From: JANXXV01 sp038230275
GTDB lineage: Bacteria > Acidobacteriota > Terriglobia > Bryobacterales > Bryobacteraceae
DNA length: 27,899 nucleotides
Direction of reading: 5' to 3'
Assembly: GCA_038230275.1 (NCBI GenBank)
Contig: JBBRNO010000084.1
Span: forward strand, 1 to 27,899
Shown here: positions 23,465-27,899 of the stretch, one piece after another
Numbering within the stretch: the first letter of the stretch is position 1
How the letters are laid out: every line of letters begins with the position of its first letter
Program-made: the position numbers and the translations under genes
The notes under the pieces: generated by a model
The model's input: the letters and a program-made list of their open reading frames with translations, nothing else
Told to the model about the DNA's origin: nothing
Databases searched by the model: none

Positions 23465-24073
23465 ATGCCCGGAATAAAGCCCTATCTTTGGAATGCCGTG
23501 CAACGTGTCTTCGGCGCGCCCGAATTCAAGCGGAATTTGTACCGCTCCGTCTTGCAGGCTTCGGGCAGGCTGCTGGATTTCGGTTGCGCCACCGGGCACA
23601 TTGCGGATGCCTTTCAAGAGTTTGATTACTACGGGGTAGATCTTGATCCTCGCTGCATCGAAACGGCTAAGGCTCGCTTCGTCGGTCACCCCAGAATGCA
23701 TTTCCTGGCGGCGGATTTGCATCAGCGTCCGTTTGCGGAGAATTTCTTTGACGAGATCATGTTCGCCGGAACAGTTCACCACCTTACAGACGATCTGCTG
23801 ATCAGTCTTCTCAAAGAGCTGCATTTTTGCTTGAAATCCGGCGGACGGCTCCACATCTTAGACCCGGTTCTGCAAGATGGTGATTCCGCGCTGCAGCGTT
23901 CCATACGCCGGCTGGACCGCGGCCGCTACCCCCGCTCGGTCACCCAAATCAAAACGTTGGTGTCTTCAATTCAACTGTTTGAAATTGGTCCAGCCAGCAT
24001 TCACGTCCAGTACGGGGCGCTAATTCGGGACTGCGATTTTGCCCACATGGAATTGAAGAAGCGACCTTCTTGA
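23465..24073 (+). CDS. Class I SAM-dependent methyltransferase
   Basis: A 202-residue Rossmann-fold methyltransferase. Motif I is LLDFGCATGHIAD (about 36-48), the acidic end of strand 2 is YGVDLDP, and a motif with AADLHQRPF and the following FDEIMFAGTVHHLTD fit Methyltransf_11/25. The core is complete, with a lid region rich in Arg near the C-terminus. The substrate cannot be told. It leads into a second, broken methyltransferase in the same direction and probably belongs with the glycan genes to the right. No clear ribosome binding site precedes ATG 23465. Confidence 0.88.
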   Translation: MPGIKPYLWNAVQRVFGAPEFKRNLYRSVLQASGRLLDFGCATGHIADAFQEFDYYGVDLDPRCIETAKARFVGHPRMHFLAADLHQRPFAENFFDEIMFAGTVHHLTDDLLISLLKELHFCLKSGGRLHILDPVLQDGDSALQRSIRRLDRGRYPRSVTQIKTLVSSIQLFEIGPASIHVQYGALIRDCDFAHMELKKRPS

Positions 24074-24817
24074 GAATAAGAGGCATCTTACCGGCCCGCT
24101 CAAACGAAACGTAGCCGCCTTCACTGCCGATACCGACAAGCACGGCGGATATATCTATACCGCGGTCTCCCGCTGGTCGTCTGAATATGCCACTGGTCGC
24201 CAGACCGACGGGTTGGTTCAGATGCTTTCTGATAATTTTTCGAACGCGGTGCGGATTGCCGACATTGGCTGCGGCGACGGCTTCTTCACCATGGAGATCG
24301 CGGAGAAATTCCGTCCGTCGGCCATTCGTGGCATCGAACCGGCTGCCAATGCGGTGGAAGTGGCCCGGACGCGGATTCCGGCCCACCTGGCGCGCTCGGT
24401 ATCGTTTCAAACCGGCAATATTTACGATCTGGAAAACGACGGCGTGGAAGTGGCAGTTATCCGGGGTGTGCTGCATCATCTGGACCGCCGCAAGCGGCGA
24501 TCGCACATCTTGGGCGGCGCTTTCACTCGATTATTGCGCTGGAGCCGAACGGCTTCAATCCGGCGATGAAGCTGATAGAGAAAACCTCCACCTATCACAA
24601 GGAGCACGACGAGAAATCCTACTGGCCGCCGAAGTTGAACGGCTGGTTTCAGCAGGAAGGCTTCTCTGTGGTAGCTCAGAAGTATTTCTGCCTCGTGCCG
24701 TACTTTTGCCCCACCGGCCCAGCCAAGATGCTAGCCTTTGCCGAACCGGTCGTCGAGGCCATTCCCGGCGTACGCCAGTTGCTTTGTGGAACGAATCTGG
24801 TCCTTTACCGCAAATAA
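24057..24817 (+). pseudogene. SAM-dependent methyltransferase, frameshifted and lacking a normal start
   Basis: The first frame (open from 24057) encodes a methyltransferase N-terminus: KHGGYIYTAVSRWSSEYATGRQTD, then motif I IADIGCGDGFFT and VIRGVLHHLD. After 24485 the homologous sequence moves frame (PPQAAIAHLG, then IIALEPNGFNPAMKLIEKTS, then GTNLVLYRK) and stops at 24817. Restoring one C at 24485-24486 (GACCG read as GACCCG) rejoins them. No ATG, GTG or TTG lies in frame before TTG 24213, although coding resemblance begins near 24072, so the true start is also lost or unusual. Its 3' end overlaps the convergent methyltransferase by 13 nt. It is either a decayed gene or a sequence with errors. 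Confidence 0.8.
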
Positions 24818-25716
24818 CTTCTGTGTCCCGTAGCCGCCAGGTTCCCGATGTTGAGGGATAGCGGGATCCGTCCAATGCGCGTCGCCTTCAGCACGCCAAT
24901 CAGCATTCGTTTGGCCGCGTTCGGCAGCGGCGCCAGCCGGAACCAATAGGAGAGCGGGTATCGATTCCGAATGGTACGGATCTCCACCCGTTCATAACCG
25001 CACGATTCCAACAGATACCGCAGGCTCGATTTCGAAAACAGTTGCAGGTGCTCCACATCGAAGATAGGAGACTTGCCGCCCAGCAGGCGTGTCACCCAGG
25101 AACCGTAATCGTGAGTGATCAGGTAGATGGCGCCGCCCGGCTTCAGCAATTGCAATGTCGACTCGCACAGCTCGCGCGGGTCTTCCAGATGCTCCATCGT
25201 TTGAAAACAGGCCAGCAGGTCTACGCTCGCGGCAGCGAAGTCCTCAGCGCGAAACATCCCCGGGCGGATGAACTCGCGGATCTGCGGTTGTGCTGAGTTG
25301 TACGCCGCCGGTGACGGTTCCACACCGCACACATTCTCGAAGCCGGCCTTTTTCAGTTCGATCAAAAATGCCCCGTTGCCGGTTCCTACTTCCAGCGCCT
25401 CGCCTCGGTCTGGAGTCTGCGGGATATGGTCGCCATAGGTCCGCGCAGCGAAATAAGCTTCATCGCCGCTATCGTAGGCCGCCCCGCCATAGGCACTGGC
25501 AAGGAAATCCGGAGTGAATGCTGACGAAGCGTACACCAGCGTGCAGGTAGGGCAGCGAACCAGATTGAGGTGCATCAGTTCGGGAAGCTTGCGCGAGGCG
25601 AACGCGTATTCGTTCAGGTGCGCCTCATCGAAGTTGGCCGGATGCAGAACGGTGGAGCGGTCCGTTGATCCACACACCGGACAGTTCCGCTCGCGGAGGT
25701 GCTCCCGCAGGTTCAT
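24805..25716 (-). CDS. Zinc-ribbon class I SAM-dependent methyltransferase
   Basis: A 303-residue methyltransferase. An N-terminal CxxC pair (C12/C15 and C55/C58) should bind zinc. The SAM motif is ALEVGTGNGAF at about 107-117, followed by VCGVEPSP and the post-I segment LLACFQTMEHLEDP, typical of Methyltransf_23 proteins in sugar and O-antigen clusters. It is shorter than the roughly 410-residue TylCIII-type sugar C-methyltransferases that share the zinc ribbon. Its start overlaps the stop of the epimerase-GT2 fusion by 4 bases (ATGA), so it is translated with it and probably acts on the same sugar or lipid-linked product. Confidence 0.9.
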   Translation of the reverse strand: MNLREHLRERNCPVCGSTDRSTVLHPANFDEAHLNEYAFASRKLPELMHLNLVRCPTCTLVYASSAFTPDFLASAYGGAAYDSGDEAYFAARTYGDHIPQTPDRGEALEVGTGNGAFLIELKKAGFENVCGVEPSPAAYNSAQPQIREFIRPGMFRAEDFAAASVDLLACFQTMEHLEDPRELCESTLQLLKPGGAIYLITHDYGSWVTRLLGGKSPIFDVEHLQLFSKSSLRYLLESCGYERVEIRTIRNRYPLSYWFRLAPLPNAAKRMLIGVLKATRIGRIPLSLNIGNLAATGHRSYLR

Positions 25717-27710
25717 GCGCCGCTATTCCCTCTGCGCATATCGGCCTGCCGCACCTCGCCGCTGCGGATGATGTTCAGCCGGATGAAGTGCGGGCGCGCC
25801 TTCACTTCTTCCAGAATCTTGGCAATGTATTCGCCGACAATGCTCACCGCCAGCAAGTTGACCGATCCCAGAACCAGAACCAGCAGGATCACTGTAGTAA
25901 CACCCCTCGGCGCGGCGCTGGGGAACAACAGTTTTGCTGCGATTTGCCCCACGCTCAACACAATACCGCTAATAAAGGACAGAATCCCCAGTCCCGTAAG
26001 CGTATTCAATGGCACGTTGCTGAACGACAGAATTCCCTTCTTCGCCCAACCGAAGCTCCGCCACATATTGTTCGTGCTCTTGCCGAATAGTCTTTCCGGC
26101 CTGACGTAATCCACCCCGGTTTGGCGGAAGCCGACGAACGCGCGCACGCCGCGCAGGAAGAAATCGCGCTCCTGGCAAGTGAGAATCCATCGCACTACTT
26201 TCCGATCGATCAGCGAGAAATCACCGGCATCGCGCGGAATGTCCACGTACGAAAGCTGATGAAACAGGCGATAGAAGAGCTTGTAGGAAAACTGCATCAG
26301 CAGTGGCGCTTCACGCTGAACGCGCCGCCCGTAGACTACCTCGTACCCCTTGCGCCACTCGGCTACAAACTGCTCAATCAGTTCAGGGGGATCCTGCAAA
26401 TCGCCGTCCAACAATACACAGGCCCGCTTCTTTGAGATCTCCAGCCCGCTGCGAAAAGCGGATTGCGATGAGAAGTTCCGGCTGTGCGTAATGCCAATCA
26501 CCCGCCGGTTGTGACGGCTGATCTCCTGGATGACGTCCTGACTGTTGTCGGGGCTGCCGTCGTTCACGAAAATAATCTCGTAGTCCACGTGCAGCTTCTC
26601 AAACACCTTCACCAGCCGCTCGTACATAATCGGGATCGCTTGCGCGTCTTTATAACAAGCGATGATGGCCGAAATGCTCTCGTTCTGATTCTCGACAAAG
26701 CCTTTCGCGGAACGGTCATAACGGCTGCGGTCCGGCAGTTGACGAAACCAGTCGGCCGTATGTGCCAGTCCATCGGCCAGAGATGTCCGGGCGCGCCAAC
26801 CAAGCACCTCCGCCGTGCGTGTAGTATTAGCGCACCATTGTCCGTGAAAGTCCCATTTCCGTTTCGGCATCGAGGCAAACTCCGGTTGTGCCGGAATCGC
26901 GAACAGCGTTTGCGCGGTTGCAGCCAGTTCCGCAATCGAGGTAGCGCGTCCGCTGCCGATGTTAAACGAATCCCCATAGTGCGCCGGCGTCAGCGCCAGC
27001 GCCGCCTCGGTAAACGCCTCGCAGGCATCTTCCACATAGACGAAATCACGCGTGATATCCGGGTCCACAAAGCTGGGATAACGGCCCGCGTCGCCTTCCA
27101 CAACCACGCTGGGAATCAGCCGCGAACGCTCTTCCAGCGGTCCGTAAACCGAATAGAGCCGCAAGTTGGCACACCGCAACCCGCGCTGCTTCCCGGTAAA
27201 CTGCAGCAGTCCGGAGACGGCCGCTTTACTCACCGAATACTGGCTGTTCGGCTCCAGCGCCGCATTCTCAGCCGGACGGTCGGCATGCACTCCATACTCC
27301 GACGAACTGCCGGCGTGGATGTAGCAGTACGTGCCCCGCTCGCACAGCAGGTCCAGCAGAGCCACTTTCAGCATGATGTTCGTTTCGTAGATGCGATGGC
27401 TGTCCTGTTCGAACGAATAGGCGCCATACGCCACGCAATCGAATACGGTGGACGGGGCCGTCTGGTCCAGCAGCGTTTCCAGGTTCTGCGGCACCAGCAG
27501 GTCCAGGTAATAGACGTTCTCTTGCGGAACCTCGTCCAGCCGCCACGCGGGCATGGCGAACGCCGTTCCAACCACGTCCTTGCGGATGGCCAGAATGTGT
27601 CGCAGCAAATTGGCCCCGATGAATCCGCTAGCGCCTAAAATGAGGATCGGCCCGCGCAGTGCCGAAATCTTACGTGCGTATTCAGGATGCAAGCTCACCC
27701 ACTCTGGCAT
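25713..27710 (-). CDS. Fusion of NAD-dependent sugar epimerase and polyprenyl-type GT2 glycosyltransferase
   Basis: One uninterrupted 665-residue protein. Residues about 20-325 form an extended SDR nucleotide-sugar epimerase/dehydratase: GASGFIG at 26-32, SSSEYG at 135-140 and YSVSK at 158-162 (YxxxK). A linker of about 20 residues follows. Residues about 345-560 form a GT2 domain with SAIIACYKD and DGDLQDPPE (DxD at 435-437). Two transmembrane helices (about 569-596 and 604-628) close the protein, as in DPM1/ArnC/GtrB enzymes that load a sugar on undecaprenyl phosphate. The likely role is to make a nucleotide-sugar and pass it to a lipid carrier at the inner membrane. It is coupled to the zinc-ribbon methyltransferase downstream, and its own start overlaps the preceding reading frame. 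The actual sugar is unknown. Confidence 0.92.
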   Translation of the reverse strand: MPEWVSLHPEYARKISALRGPILILGASGFIGANLLRHILAIRKDVVGTAFAMPAWRLDEVPQENVYYLDLLVPQNLETLLDQTAPSTVFDCVAYGAYSFEQDSHRIYETNIMLKVALLDLLCERGTYCYIHAGSSSEYGVHADRPAENAALEPNSQYSVSKAAVSGLLQFTGKQRGLRCANLRLYSVYGPLEERSRLIPSVVVEGDAGRYPSFVDPDITRDFVYVEDACEAFTEAALALTPAHYGDSFNIGSGRATSIAELAATAQTLFAIPAQPEFASMPKRKWDFHGQWCANTTRTAEVLGWRARTSLADGLAHTADWFRQLPDRSRYDRSAKGFVENQNESISAIIACYKDAQAIPIMYERLVKVFEKLHVDYEIIFVNDGSPDNSQDVIQEISRHNRRVIGITHSRNFSSQSAFRSGLEISKKRACVLLDGDLQDPPELIEQFVAEWRKGYEVVYGRRVQREAPLLMQFSYKLFYRLFHQLSYVDIPRDAGDFSLIDRKVVRWILTCQERDFFLRGVRAFVGFRQTGVDYVRPERLFGKSTNNMWRSFGWAKKGILSFSNVPLNTLTGLGILSFISGIVLSVGQIAAKLLFPSAAPRGVTTVILLVLVLGSVNLLAVSIVGEYIAKILEEVKARPHFIRLNIIRSGEVRQADMRRGNSGA

Positions 27711-27899
27711 ACGGCGCTGGCAGCGTGAAACTGCAGCAGACTGGTGGCGTCAATGCCGGATTCACGGCGGTAAAACTGTTGCGAACCCGATCTTCCTGAA
27801 AGATACCCCTTGGCGAAGAAATGTTCAAAGCCGGAAACCCGCACCCGGCTGCGCAATAAGAACGAAACCAGGGATTCGCCGAAGCTCCCTTGCGCCACG
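27695..27899 (-). CDS. Possible C-terminal part of an upstream gene (runs off the window)
   Basis: A frame open from the right edge encodes 67 residues (beginning near AQGSFGESLVSFLLRSRVRV) and ends 15 bases inside the epimerase-GT2 start, an overlap common in operons. It matches no family I recognise. Other minus-strand frames are also partly open here, so this may be the tail of a real gene or a chance frame. Confidence 0.35.
   Translation of the reverse strand, partial: VAQGSFGESLVSFLLRSRVRVSGFEHFFAKGYLSGRSGSQQFYRRESGIDATSLLQFHAASAVCQSG

Overview
The window comes from a moderately high-GC bacterial chromosome. The gene content suggests an Acidobacteriota genome, perhaps of the Solibacter/Bryobacter type: a SecA followed by a DUF6599-like secreted protein, a CRTAC1/ASPIC-UnbV FG-GAP protein, a DUF4337 protein next to RNase J, and two VapBC modules. 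This placement is inferred from recalled family distributions; there is no rRNA here to prove it. I see no tRNA, rRNA, CRISPR array, insertion sequence or prophage gene.

Layout. 1-3.5 kb (+): an FHA-adenylate cyclase, a PchB/AroQ-type chorismate mutase, and a HEAT-repeat plus VWA-like protein whose stop codon lies in a 12-bp tandem repeat. 3.5-4.8 kb (+): a secreted beta-lactamase-fold serine hydrolase. 5.0-6.4 kb (-): a TetR regulator followed by a truncated, frameshifted MGT-type glycosyltransferase remnant. 6.5-11.1 kb (+): a GlcG/HbpS-like protein, a DUF4177-like protein, SecA and a DUF6599-like exported protein. 11.1-11.5 kb holds no gene but does hold a sigma70-like promoter, about 110 nt of structured sequence and a strong intrinsic terminator, just upstream of VapBC-1. 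11.5-17.0 kb (+): VapBC-1, a DUF421 membrane protein, DUF4337, RNase J, an FAD-linked oxidase and VapBC-2. 17.0-18.0 kb: a frameshifted WG-repeat gene. 18.2-20.7 kb: an SDR (-) divergent from a CRTAC1-type FG-GAP protein (+). 20.8-23.4 kb (+): folD, coaE and an HtrA-like protease, tightly packed with overlaps. 23.5-27.9 kb: three SAM methyltransferases (one broken) and an epimerase-glycosyltransferase fusion, which looks like the edge of a surface-glycan locus.

How the genes work together. Much of the window is housekeeping: protein export (SecA), RNA decay (RNase J), one-carbon metabolism (FolD), CoA synthesis (CoaE) and envelope proteolysis (HtrA). Between these blocks lie accessory modules. 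The most noteworthy are the candidate small RNA or attenuator ahead of VapBC-1, the palindromic operator at the VapBC-2 start, the pair of toxin-antitoxin modules around RNase J, and the 665-residue epimerase-GT2 fusion. Three genes are disrupted. Two of these, WG-repeat and methyltransferase, are each explained by the loss of one base from a short G or C run, so sequencing error must be weighed against real decay.
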